A stretch of 64,000 bases of DNA from Acanthaster planci (Eukaryota; Echinodermata; Asteroidea; Valvatida; Acanthasteridae): the NCBI RefSeq assembly GCF_001949145.1, contig NW_019091432.1, forward strand, positions 50,800 through 114,799, in the 5' to 3' direction. Below are positions 48,786 to 62,200 of this stretch, piece after piece (position 1 is the first letter of the stretch; each line of letters opens with the position of its first letter). Both the position numbers and the translations under genes were made by a program. The notes under the pieces were generated by a model, which worked only from the letters and a program-made list of their open reading frames with translations, made no database searches and was not told where the DNA came from.

Positions 48786-50042
48786 CACATGAATATGATA
48801 GTGCGTCTGTTTGCAAATGTTTTGTCAATGCTTCTTTAATCAGAGGGTGGAAGGCGACAGAACTTTGCGTGTGAACAGTATTTGTTCGTCAAATTGTTTA
48901 TGAAGGGACACAGCGAGAACAACATTTTCCCTGCTGTACAAACCCTAAGTTATGATCTCCCCCTTCTTCCACTTGCTCAGCGTTACTCCTGTCGCCGGAT
49001 TCCCACTTCATGCAAAGGCACAATATTTTAAAAAGTGTACTCTGCTTGGGAAGGGATACAGTTTTGGTTTCCTGCGGACCGCGATTTGGACATGAGTTAC
49101 TTTTGTCGCTGTGCACTGGAATGAATACCGCTCTTACATACAACATGTATTGGAGCTTGTTTCTGGCTTGACAAACTAGGGTATTCCTAATCCCCGCCCA
49201 TGAAAACGGCCAAACAACCCACCCTCCCAAAAATGAGGAATAAAATGGAAAACGCTCTCCAATGAAGCCGTTGACCATTCTTTAACAAAACGTTTGGACA
49301 ATTTACACGCAATCTATCCAACAGCTGGTCATTTTTAACCAAAAGTTGAGAAAGATAATTCTGTCTAAAACTTCGAGCTTAGATTATCGTCATCAAAGCA
49401 GAGCAAAACAAAGTATGACATGCATAAAAACTATACAAAACTAATTAAAGTGGAGAACATAACTATAGCGGCTTATGTATACAAATAATCAGAAAACAAA
49501 CTCTTAATTTCAATTTTTTCTGTTTTTAATCATTTTTAAAAGAATAATTAAAACATACAAATATAGTATGGAGAAATATTGCTTCACTAAGTCAGGCATG
49601 CAATTGAATTATAGCCGCGAATGCTCTTAAAACGAGCTAGCTCTTAATGCCGGTATTAATGCTATAAAAATGTTGGCGCCGGAATACACCAGACAGAGAT
49701 TCCTATATCTGGTGTATTCCAGCTCCAACATGGATATAAAATGGTTAATTTGACACAACTGGCAATCAAAAATACCTGTTTCATAACAAAGCGAATTACT
49801 TTCCCTTCTTTCACGATTAGTACACTTGCATTTTTTATGTACAGCTTAAGTAACGATTAATTAAAAGGGATATAAAGAAATCCATGACATAAAGTCAGTA
49901 CACATGATGTACAAGTCTGTCGAAGGCTGACGATTTGTATTGATTAAAAGAATCCTGTTCAGCCTTGATGTTTGAATTCATGCTCTGATTTTAGTGATTC
50001 AAAATTAAAGTGCAATGACAACACGGACTATTATAAGGCATC
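48786..50042. other. Intergenic spacer between convergent genes
   Basis: About 1.25 kb separates the poly(A) signal of the + strand MMP gene from that of the - strand CAP gene. It contains the hairpin at 49671-49730 and otherwise nothing recognisable. Confidence 0.5.
49671..49730. repeat. Hairpin with 23-bp arms, pre-miRNA-like
   Basis: The arms TGTTGGCGCCGGAATACACC... and ...GGTGTATTCCAGCTCCAACA pair over 23 bp with two mismatches around a 14-nt loop (CAGAGATTCCTATA). The size is compatible with a small pre-miRNA, but the stem does not extend into the flanks as animal primary miRNAs usually do, and I know no miRNA with this sequence. A tiny foldback element is equally likely. Confidence 0.7.
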
Positions 50043-50048
50043 TTTATT
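50043..50048 (-). terminator. Polyadenylation signal of the CAP gene
   Basis: AATAAA on the minus strand, 187 nt downstream of the stop codon at 50235-50237. It supports the short lysine-rich terminal frame as the real end of the protein. Confidence 0.6.
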
Positions 50049-50234
50049 TTGTCATTATATTGAACGCCAGTAATGACGCTGAAACGAGTACGGGAGACCG
50101 GCGGAGAATTAAATTGGCACTTTCTTCTCAAGCCATGGGATGTGTTAATACGAGTGCGTAGCACAGCAGACAAATTAATGCCTTGACCATTTCCTTGAAT
50201 AATTGGGTTTTTAACGATCTTGATCTGTTGGATT

Positions 50235-53200
50235 CTACCACGGCATTTGGTCAAGAAGCGACCTGGGACGTCGGCCTTTCTTCTTGCCCTTGCCTTTCCT
50301 GCCTTTCTTGCCTTTCTTGCCTTTCTTGTTTTTCTTGTTCTTCTTCTTTTTCTTCTTCGGCTTGGTAGCTCCGGTCCCTCCACCACTTGCCGGTCGGGGT
50401 GGTGCGCTCCCACCGGAACCATTCGGGTTGGCTTCAATAAACGGCATAAAATTCCTCAGACTTTTACTGTTCCAAGGCAAATAATTATTTCAATGTCGCC
50501 CAAAGAGGGCGCTCGTCAGTTTGTGAGACTCGGCACTTGGAAATTTAGAGACAGTGATCTCTCAGCCTGGGCTAGACGTAAAGTTGAGGCATGTATGAAT
50601 GCACTGATGCTTTGCGTAGTGTCAGAGGAGGTCAAGGGTACAACGTTACATGCAGCATTATTAAGGTTAAATTGATTAATAACCAGCTAATTTAACGTTT
50701 GTCAGTTTCTCCTTTATCTATACTGCGATCGACTGAAACAGAGTGACAATTCAGACTAATAGATCAGAGTTACATTTACTGAGTGGAAATAATTGATTTT
50801 CAACTTCAAAGATTTCTTGCGTTTGAGTAATTTTGACTCAAGTCTAGTCTCAATTTATTGCAAAAAGTTGATAAATAGATACTTTATTTCAATTTTCAGA
50901 AGGGTGTTCATGACTTGTTCAGTTGTAGCCGTCTTGGACAAAATATGGTGTTACAAAGTTTTGTGCATGAACGTTTGTGCAGCCGTTTGTCTTGAACACG
51001 AAGGACAGCTGACAATTAGTTCGTGATGAGGTCAGATTTAAAATGAAGACTTACCACAATGGTAGTTCCTGTCTCGGGCTCCTAAATAATGAGACAAAAA
51101 ATAAAACAAAAAACGTTTTCGTTTTGTGCACTTTTGGTTTCGATTAATTTTTTGTACATTTCCAATGAGGTTAAAAGTATGCCACTTTCATATTGGTTAT
51201 TACTGCTGTACCCAGAAGCTCCATACCACGTTCAAATAGGACTCTTTGCCCATGTGTAGATAGCATTTACTAATTGGCTAAAAGCATGGTAAGAATTCGC
51301 TATTAAGTGCAAGGACACGGGATACTGACCCTATATTCTCCTTCCAGAGGAGATTTTAGAGGATTTCTAAGGATAATTACAAAGAATGCACTTACTGCAC
51401 TCGCCACACATTAGTGGGCATCCTACTGGTACCATGGGGTCAAAGGAACAGAAGGACGCGTCGGGCCAACCGGGGTTCTGGTGACAATACCTGTGAGTGT
51501 CTTCACAGACCTCTAAGGATTGAAAACATAGAGTCACACAATTTGTAGGCCTATATGTACAGAGTATGCAATGATAAACTTAGATACGGACTTGCACCTA
51601 CGATACAAAAAGCTCAGAATTAACCGTGAGAACTGTTACCTAAGTGTCGCTACGAAATGAAATAAAAATGACAAGCAAACCTGCCCAAAACTATCCCGAG
51701 ACACTTGCAGACGTTCATTTCTTTGAAAAATATAAATACATATGTCAAAACTATAGCTCCCGAATCAGATTTTGCCTATATCACAACCTTAGACCTTTCT
51801 TTTTTGTCTAAAAGCCAAAAATAGAGCGCTGACGCTCTGACGTCGGTGAAAAATAATTTGAATTAGTCAGCTCAATACAGATTGAACCACGGCAACACTT
51901 CCAGCGTTCGCTGGAAACTTGCACACGAATTGATCGTGGTCGTAAAGTACTGCCTTCCCACATATCTTTCGCTCGCGCCAAGAAAGCTGTAATAGAGTTG
52001 GTCGCCTTAATAAAGTGCAATCTGAAGGAGTTGAATCCAGCTTCGAATCCAACAAGCAATATATGCGGCATGACGTCCTATAAAGGACGTGACCCTCGTG
52101 GATAATCAGTTTAATTCCCCAGACTGATTTGCATCAGCTAATCAAGTGATGGATCACTAAGCAACGTGTGGCCTTGCTCGATTCCGATAATGCACCTCCA
52201 GCTCTTCCATCTTCGACCCATCATCACTTTTCTCACTGCAGAGAAGGAGAACTTCCCATGACTTGCCATTTCTGCAGCTGTGAGTCAGCCCCCACCAAAT
52301 AAATCACATCCGAGACATCGGGACCTATGTTCGAGTAAATGTGAAGGGAGCATTTTAAATGCCACATCTTGCGTGTAATTAATAGGAGGGGTAACAACGA
52401 TTGGCTTGCTGAGCTATCTAACATCATCTCAGGACTGGAGGTAACCTGCCGGAACCGCTGATTTCCCATCTGCAAACTTAAGCAAAATGTGAGGAAAAAC
52501 TTAATAATGAGGGCTCTTCCTACGAAAATATTTGTGTAAAGGAGTAGGCCACTTGTGCCCTTTCGTGAGCGTCCCACTCAGCACTTGAGAGAACCAAATC
52601 GAGAAGAGCTTAATTGTTTATCGTGATTTTTATGGAAAGAGCAGCTAGTACCACTGACCACCTTCCTGGCCCCTAGCGAAGGATACCCAATGCCACCTGC
52701 CGATTGGACCCGGTTTACGCCACTTGGAAGTGATGGCCACGCGTTCAGAATCACGGGGCAGAATTGTTGATAATCTTGGGAGACCTTTACTTGTTAAAAC
52801 TATCTGAAGATTGATTAAGTGCTTTTCTGCACACTTCCTGATAATTTTGTGAACTTTTTGAAATGCTAAACACGTTTAGCGTTTTGGGGGATACTGTTTG
52901 GCCAATAAACATGAATGAATACGAATTCCACACTTCATGTCTAAATTGTAGCTGCAATGAATTTGTAGTTTACCCAATTTTTTTCTGCATCTTTGTACTC
53001 TTCTTTAAAGTATGAAAACTCTTTCACACTCGTATTTGGTTAAATGCACTGAAAAGTGTATGCTTTTCTAAACAATTAAAATTATCCATTTTTCCGGACA
53101 ACTGAGGGCGCTGTTGCTGTGAAATCATCTAAAGAAGACATGGTTCAGTGCAAAGGTGTTTCTGTTCAGACTGTGAACCCAGAATTTACTAACTGAAAAC

Positions 53201-56200
53201 AGTTCTGAGAGAAGGATTGAAAACTGAGTCCTGGAAAATCTACACAATGCAGGACTCCTTTGTGTACAAAACCAATGTAATATTGGGGCTTCTTCCTGAG
53301 ATGACATCTCAGTTTCGCTCATGAATATGGAATTACTCTAGGCCTAATAACCAAAACACACTTTGAACTAATGAGGCAAAAGTTGAAAATGTAACTGAGG
53401 CACAAAGGTGCATTTGGGGGGGGTTGTAAGTTATGTGCAATTACTCTTCATCCGAATATCTCACATTTTCGACATACATGAAACTTTAAGTCAAAAGGAT
53501 CGTTTTTCTCGGCTTTTGTCGCTATGATCCAATGGCCAACAGTGTGTAAGATTGAGTTGATCACAGTACGGCTCAAATCGCAGCGACCAAAAGAGACATC
53601 GATTCAATTAATTTGGATAATGCTTTGCCAGGAAACGAAGCGTACATATTGTGTCTGTTTTGTTTTGTTTTGTTTTTTGTTTTGTTTTGTTTGTTTTTTG
53701 ACATCGAGGTTGGACTCAGCAGACGTTGTTTCCCCAAACCAGAACTACTTGGATTTGATTAAGTGTCGAAGCTGCAAAAGGGTCATTTTAACCACGGACC
53801 GTTTTAACTAAACTGGGAAAGATTCAACAAGGGTCTTTAATTTTTTGCGGACCATGATTGTTACCGATTCTGTTACAGCAAAAGGAGGAAAGTCCCCATC
53901 TCGCAATCTCATAATTTGAGATAAACTGTTCCATCTGTCCATAAACCCTACCTCCGCAGTCTGAACCAAGGAAACCATTAGGGCAGCTGCAGGTGCATCT
54001 GTTCGAGTTGAGAGTGCCGCAGTTTTTGCATCTTTTAGCACAAGCTGTGAAAAAAAGAAATTATGGTGAACAGTTTTGAAAAAGTCAGTCATTCAAAATT
54101 ACATCAGAAATCTCTGTCCTTTTTCAACAGATAATTAATTAGGATGAACCAAGTGTCTGAGTTGCACCAAACGTTTAGATTTCAAAAAGAATTCTTTTTG
54201 AAATTTTATACTGTTTGGTAAATTTGTCAAAGAATTGTCTAATAATTTTGAATGTTTCTAACTTTTTACTCAGTTTAATTCTATTGAACTGAATAACAAC
54301 ATGTACAGGAACCGATATAATCATGTATTACCGGGATGAAGTGAACATCTTCTGTATTTCACTGGGTTATTTTCTTCGGAAAGCTTGAAACGAAACTTAA
54401 TTTTACCCAACATTTTGCCCCAACTATGTTACATCATGACTGTTAGTCTTGAAATTGTGACAAAACATGGATAATAATATACGCGTGGGGCGCAGTGGGT
54501 TGAAGGGTTGGGCCTTTTGGCTTGACTTCTGTTGGAACTTTGTGTCTGGGAAATGTTGATTCGGATATCGAGATCTATATGCCCTCGCAAACGTAATTTA
54601 ATAAGCAACGTAATTCATACTTCGTGCTGACACGGCAAGTTTTCTCATACATGTAGTTTATGATTTCAGTGGGGGGCTCTTTAGGGACAACATACAGAAA
54701 ACAAATCCTTGATCCCCCAAATTATTTTCCTTCATTGCAGTTGTCAGAAATATAGCCTATCCATGAGGCAACTAAATATGGAAATATTGTGACTTGCTGT
54801 ATTCAAAAAGAGTCATGTATTTGTGTATTTCGGAATACGTATGCTACGTGGGTGCATTTTAATGAAGGAACGGGACTTACTGCATTCAGAGTTTGACTGG
54901 GGGTTGCATCGATCTGAAAATGGAGGCACAAAAACATACTGTTACAGTTTCGTGTAAAATTAAGTTAATTACAAACTTGGACCTTATTTGAGCAGCATTA
55001 AACTAACAACAATCTATATTAAAATGATTACAATTGAAAGGTATTTATCAATCCATGAAACCTTGCATTTATGAAAAACAATCCATTTATCGCCCGAATT
55101 CTCATCGATTCCCATTTAAACGCCAACCGACAAAAAACACTTTCCCCAGGTGAGGCTCGAACTCACAACCTTTGCATCTCTCTACAGCAACGCGTAACGG
55201 TTTACTGCCTATAAGTACAACGCGCTAACCGATTGTGCTACTGGGGACAGCTAATCCATAACAAATTCGGAAGTTATTTATAGCTTCTGTTTTAATTAAG
55301 TAAATAGACGTGTCTGTCAAAAACGGAAGATACAAACGGTTACGGTACGATGGGCACGATCCTTTTTTGAGAACAAGGAATATGAATGAGGTTTCCGAAT
55401 TTACTCATAAATTTCGGGATAAATTTCACTCGTTGTTGATTGGGTTTTTACCACCTCCTCTCTCTCCCCATCCAATAACTCCTTGAAGATAATTTGTACT
55501 ACGTAGTTGTGCCTTGTAATTAACTGGGGAATATCATCCCCCGACATCCTAGGTGTACGTTTTGAAAACCGAGAATGATAGTAAAGGGTTTTTCGCCCCC
55601 CCCCCACACACACACATTGAGAACCTTGGTAACAGCGCTTAGCCGATGATGTCGCGAAGACGTTTGGACGAAACCTTTGCAGAAGGACAATCGACATGAA
55701 GTATACCAGTAACTGTTTAAAGTTATAAAGAGGGTCGTTGGCCCAAAAAGAATGCATTACGGAGATGCTCCCACCGCGTTTAGAATTATAATAAATCAAT
55801 GTCCCAATGGGTAACTGATGGCCCGCATTCTTCCCTTCTTGAAAATAATCAACGTTGTTTTTAGGTATACAAACTGGTCACTTCTAGGCCGTCAGCAGGT
55901 GGTATGCCCTTGAAATTCAATTGAAGTTTAGATCTCAGAGGAGGTAAATGCAGATTTCGCAGGCCTAAAGCCCAAACGTTTGTTGTCCCTATTCGGCCTC
56001 CACTAGTTAAAACATGACCTTGCTTTGGCCCGTGTCCTAGAAATGATTATTGTTCTTGGTCCACCGCTTACAAAATCTATCCCTCGTTTTGGCCAAAGAC
56101 GGACGGAATGTTTCATCCCCCCCCCACACACACACACACCCACACAAAAATGCTAAAAGATTTATTTCTCGTCCTTTGTACATGTATACGCTACAGATGA

Positions 56201-59200
56201 ATTTGAACGCCACGTTTCGAAAGGAACAACCGCCCGAAAGATACTCACGACACAAACCACGGAAGCAGAACGGTGTATCGTCACCGCACTGACTACAGAC
56301 AGCGCCCGTTTGATAAGGCTTCTCACCGTGGAAATTCCCGCTGGAGGTAAAGATACAAGCGAATCGGTAGATTTTTAATAACTCATTTCCTATGAGCCTC
56401 TTGCAACGGAGTATTAAAGAGTTTTTAGAGTTAATATCACCCCGAAAACAAGAGTCGATTTTTTAAAAACATTCTGTATGACCCGTGCAATGCTCAAGGA
56501 TAATTGGTACTTCGTGCTTGCGACGGTATTTAACCCTGCAAATTAAAGTCGGGAAACGATTGAAATGTGCAGCCAGATTGGGAATTTGAAGAATATGCCT
56601 TTACCTCAGCACAGGCCCTGGGTATACTTACGCCGGTCCGTAATTGCATACAACGAACCATGCATTTCTCTCATTGCCAATACTAGAGCAGAACTTGACT
56701 CCACATCCAACCTTGTGAGAATCTGCCCATACAACCTGATGGGAAGACCGACAGAAAAACAGACATGAATCAAAGGCTGTGCAGGGCCTGGTAGCTTCTG
56801 CAAACCTTTATTATTTTAATTAGGATGTGGACTGGGGAAAAATGCCGGAGAAATACGGGTGATTCACAATAGTGCGCCTCCTAGAGTTTGCAACGCGTTG
56901 GCCAATCACAGTACGCGAAATCTGTCGACCCAGTGTGCATTTGGAAAGGGTCGACAGATTTCGCGCGTCGTGATTGGCCAACGCGTTGCAAACTCTTGGA
57001 GGCGCGGCGCACTATTTTGAATCGCCCGTTTGCTGCTGCAAGGATCTTCTTTTTTTTCGTATGCTTTGAGAGCTCAAGTGTATCATTTACAAAACATACA
57101 ATTTTCAAACTGGAATAGGAAGTACAGAAGTAGGTCACTTGAATGTAATCTGCTTCATGTCCTAAACACCTGATACACTAGAGTGCTTGTATTCCCGATC
57201 TATTTTGAATATGGCTACCCGTTTGGAATGGTTTAATGAGTTTCACTGGGAGCAGGTATATCCACCAAGCATCCGTCATCGCAGACCGAGGCATCCGAAG
57301 TTCATGCCCCCACGGAGGGCACGCTAATGTGTCGGTCACAGGGGAATTTCGAACGTTACCGTTGGGGCATGAATTTGAAACCCTCCGGCAACAGCTGAGA
57401 TCACCCGTTTTACAAAACAGGAATGAAAGGTCTTAAAGACAACTGGTTGATTATTTTTGGCGCAGAAGTTGAATTGCGCTTTTTTTATCCCGAACTTCAT
57501 GCCTTTGGTCGGCTCTGGGTGTCGAATTCGGTCTTGTGGGTATTGATAAAATCACCGGTGACATGCAGTGATAACTCAAGATAATTGGAAGAAGGTTTTC
57601 ATTACGGATACGAAACTTTTTTTCGTAAATCTCCCGATCACTGGCCATGTTTGTTTAATTGTTTTCCTTCCTTCAACAGAAACTTTCCGCTGTCTTTTTA
57701 AATTCCAAGGTGCAATTTTGAACTCCATTTTTGTGGACAGGAATTTTAAAATGCATTCCATCTTCATCAACTTATTAAAGGGTTTCTTTTGACAATGACC
57801 CCAACTTTAAAAACGTTTCTGAAGAATGGCAGGTCAGTTTCGTTAAAAGCATATTTAGATGATACTCAGAAAGGCACGCAGCAGCAGTAAACATTTGGCA
57901 AATTAACTACCGCCAGGGACCCTTATCATGCAGGAATGATACTGACCTATAAGCTATTTGCGCCTTTGGTAGAGTTCCAGAATCGAACCGATCTGTAATT
58001 GTCACTGTAGAGGCACGGTTTCAAAAATCCGCTCATCCCCTACCTTTTCATAACAGGAAAAAAACATTCCTTCTCATTCTTGTCGCAGACGGTCTGACTG
58101 ATTGTGAAGACACTGCCATCGGCGCCTACAGGTGCCCTAACGACATGCCGCATTCACGACGCTGCATGCAGCGTATAATAAAATAGACTGACACGATCCG
58201 AACTTTCTTTTGGTTTCCATTCAATCATTCGAGCTCGTCAAGGGCATGAGTCTTTCAGTAAAACACGCAATCAAGCTCCTGATGTTCACTGTTGACCAAC
58301 GTCTTTGGCGCTCTCTGTAATATGCATGATCTCTTCTTATGGTGTTTCTAAAACAGATTGGCAAGCTCGAGGCTCAACTTTTCTTACGTCGCGACGTTGT
58401 TCAGTTTTTAATGGAGATGTCTAATTATGCTCGGTATACCTGTAAAGATGACTACACTGTCATCGCTGGTATTCTGATCATTCAGGTCAGTTACTTACAT
58501 ATGCTATTATGGCCTCTCATTTTGGCTACGACTGAGAAGTCAAAGTATAGAGCTGCGGGTCGCAGATGTTTGGAAGTTGAGGTACAACGTTTGGAAGTTT
58601 CAAAGTCGAAGTATACGACTTTTGGAAGTTGACGTTCAGTGTTTATCTGAGTTTTGAAACACAACATTTTCATATATTCAAAATGTGTTTGATCTGAAAA
58701 GACGTAAGCAAGAATATTTTAGGCGTGCAATTCACAGGGGCATATGCAGTAACCCCCCCCCGGTGCCCTTTTCAACTGCTTCTCAATATTCATTCACCCA
58801 CGGACGAATACGGTTTCCAGTAAACTCATTTGCTGACTTTGTGAAGCGTTTTCTTTTTTAAATCCAGAAGTATAATTATAAGCAGTAAAAACAATTCAGG
58901 AAGAGTGTTAACCATTTTCATCCCCCACAAAACTCGCCTTTCGCACGCCGATTAACTACGTACCCACCTGCGTATAGTGCCCACACTCCCTGCCATCGCC
59001 GGAACATTCGTTACTGCTATAGTGGTAGCCAGACACCTCGGAATACCAGAACTGCACGAAGTCGGAGGCTGGGGGCGGCTTGTTGGGGTTGCCACCCCGC
59101 ACGAAGATGTTCTGCCCCACCGGATCAAAGGAAGACGGGTTGATAGCTTGGCCGTGCTCAAATCGGCAGCGGTCGGCCCACCGCTGGGCCATGGAAGCCA

Positions 59201-62200
59201 GATTGGCATCCCAGGTCTGTTAAGGGGCAAGACGATAGCCGTTCAGTAAGATTTGAAACTTTGCGTGTTGGAAGTTATACTTTTCAGAACCACCTCACTT
59301 CTGGAAGAGATCGAGCTCCAAACGGAGTTGATCTGTCACTCAACAAAAGATATTGATGTATGTAAAAATGTTACTCCCGACCTTGCAACAATGACACCAT
59401 CGTGGTAGCAGTTACTGTATCGCGTGCATCGGCGCACAAGAGTCCTTCGTCACAGAACACAAAACTGAATTGTGTTACTAATCGCAATGCTAGGAGGAGC
59501 CTGTAATTTTGTTTGTGCAACTGCTGTGTCTTATTAGGCTCACTTAGTGGATACGTATCAAACGAGGAAGGGTGGGGGAAATTTGCTCAATGGAGACATC
59601 TTGCCAATTCGGTTTCTTCTGGAGGTTGAGATATATCGTTTGCGCCGATGAAAAAAACGTCCCTTTGCAGAGTACATTATTCAGTAACAGAAAAATAACT
59701 GACATGCGATTGAAAACACAGCAATTATATTTACAGTGCTTTATATCACTATGTTCTATGAGACACACTCAGCTATATAATGAGTTTGCCTTGTATTCGC
59801 CATGTTAAATGCCATTAATTTAAGCGGTCTGCTATACCAATACAGAAAACACTTGAAATCCTAATTTGAAAAAAAAATCGTTTATGATAAGCAAACCTCC
59901 TACAAAAACACTAAAGTCTGAAGTTCACTAGTGATCAAAAAAGTGTAGGATTTCAGGGGAATAAAACAAAGGGGGAAAGAGATTTTAAATATCAGGTCTC
60001 TCTTTTATTAGGCGAGAACAGATGGATGTTTGCTGGTCCGTCGACAGACACTTTTGCACTTCTACCCTGTCACGTTTATCGATCCTGGTACAGCGATTAA
60101 CTTGTCTTTTCGGGAGGTCATTACTGTGGCACTGAAAAGACATGAACGCATGAATTTAGGGGGAGGGGAACTGCCTGGTTAACTGAGTGTAAAAATGTCT
60201 TTTATTTGACCTTTTAAAGCGACGCAAAGGGAGAAAATTTCTCCTTTGCGTTAAAGAGTCCCCGGCCCGCGTGAACGTAAAGAACACATCAGATTTCAGT
60301 AGTTTGCCACTGATAAACGTCCACAGAGATGGCAACGACGAAACGGTAATCGATCTATTCCCGATTGGATTTTGCAAGATTCACGTGAATAATTTTTCAA
60401 GTTCTGTGGTTGAAACTTAAACTTAACATTTTTCGCGCTACATAACAGTTTCACTATTTGACATGTACCGACAGGGTGCGGTTGGGTACCGTAAAGAATT
60501 GGAAATGGTCCTGGACATTGGCAGTCACATGACCCGTAAAAATATACAACACACTTTTACGGGACAGAGAATCTGATTTTACTGCTGCCCTTGTGGCAAC
60601 CATGAACAAATACGACATACGCTCTGTGTGAGTGGAAGGATAAAAGGTGAGTCTTGACTTTGACGAGGGAGACCTTGTAAGTCGGGATACCCTCAGTGTA
60701 CATGTTTTTCGTCTTCGTTATTGGATGCATGCCGGTACTTGAGTCCGAAGTGCCTGTCTTACTTGCTGAGTAAGACTGAAGAAATTTATTATTGAAGAAG
60801 ACTAGAATTGGCATAACTCTTTCTTATATAGATTCATGCATACTTGATTGTTCCTGGTAAGTTGATTGTTTTAATATATTGATGACGTTTGAGTGACACC
60901 CTATACTTTGCTAAACTCGATTCGACATTTTGGGTAAAAAAACCAAGCAACTTTGGTATTTTGATTGAGCAACAAATGCGCTTTGGTATCCTAATTAATA
61001 AGTTGTTTAAGAAGACTTTCCGATTTAGAAGGGAAGAGGTTTTTAAACAGGTGAATTTGTATAACTCCAAGTTTGGAGAAAGTTGGTAGTTTTCATGATT
61101 GGTTTAGTTACTGTATTTGGGGAAAAAGATAACTCTCATTTGACTTTATCGACGTTCGAGTTTTGTTTAGTTCTTTTGACAACTTGGGAGAGATGGAAAA
61201 ACTGTGGGTACTTGTGCATAAGCGAAATTTCTTCACGATTCAGTTCGTGAAAGCTTTACTTATTAGTTCGTTTGTAAATATTTTGATAACTTTTTTTATT
61301 TCATCAATTTGGAAATTTTGAACTTCCGTAATATTTATTATTATTATTATGATATTTATCATTCTGTGTATTTGTGTTTCCTTGCTTTTCACGTTTTGGT
61401 TGATTCTGGCAGACAACACAAACACTTTTGTCACTGTTTGTTTCTGGCGCGCGTTACAGAGGGCATGTGGAGGTCCACCATACGGAAACCAAATAAGGTA
61501 AGGGGGAACTAGCCACGTGGCTAGGTGACGGACGGATGGGAAATGGAATGATAAATGAATGTCATGGTACATTTGGGAAATGGCTGCCAGTGATCCCAGT
61601 TCTTGGTGTCCCTGGGGAAAGCTTTTGTGGTGGGAATCCATCTTGAGGGAAATTCCCAGCAGATCTGGATATCAGTGTCAAAAATTTAACTATAGGGCCT
61701 AGGGGTATTGCTCGGACAGAATAAGTTAACCATTTTTCCTTTGAAACCATCTACAAAGGGAAGACGGAGTATCTGATCTCGCCATACAGGAACAAAATAA
61801 GAGACCGGAGATATCATAATATTATGGACAAGTTAGGCATGCCCTCAGCCAGTCATGTTGGATGGCACGTCCCCTCCCATTGAAATCGTTGCTGGTCCCA
61901 CGAAATGACCTCTACCGATTACAGATATATATATATGAGATTAGCACCGTTTTGATTTGATCTGTTTTCCTAACAATATAGGCCTACATGTCTACTTTGC
62001 AGTCATTCCAACCATATATCCAGGAAATGAACTGTGCACCGACATCCGTTTTTCTGCAGAATTAACGAGGCATAATAAGCACGTTTAGATTGTTAACTGC
62101 ATTATAAATTCAAAAGTAGTAAACTCCGTATGCAGCTATGTTAATTATTATGAAACTATAGGTGATACTTGATAATTGTCATTATTGCCATATCCACCCT

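Noticed and set aside
49991-50437. 148-codon arginine-rich open frame on the minus strand
   Set aside because: It is an overlapping frame of the lysine-rich exon and continues through the likely 3' UTR past the poly(A) signal; kept only as a possible isoform in the findings.
58044-58125. Exon-like segment on the minus strand between CAP exons 2 and 3 (27 codons, plausible splice sites)
   Set aside because: Its 82-nt length and phase would break the frame between two exons that join perfectly as HYTQ-VVWA; no family resemblance.
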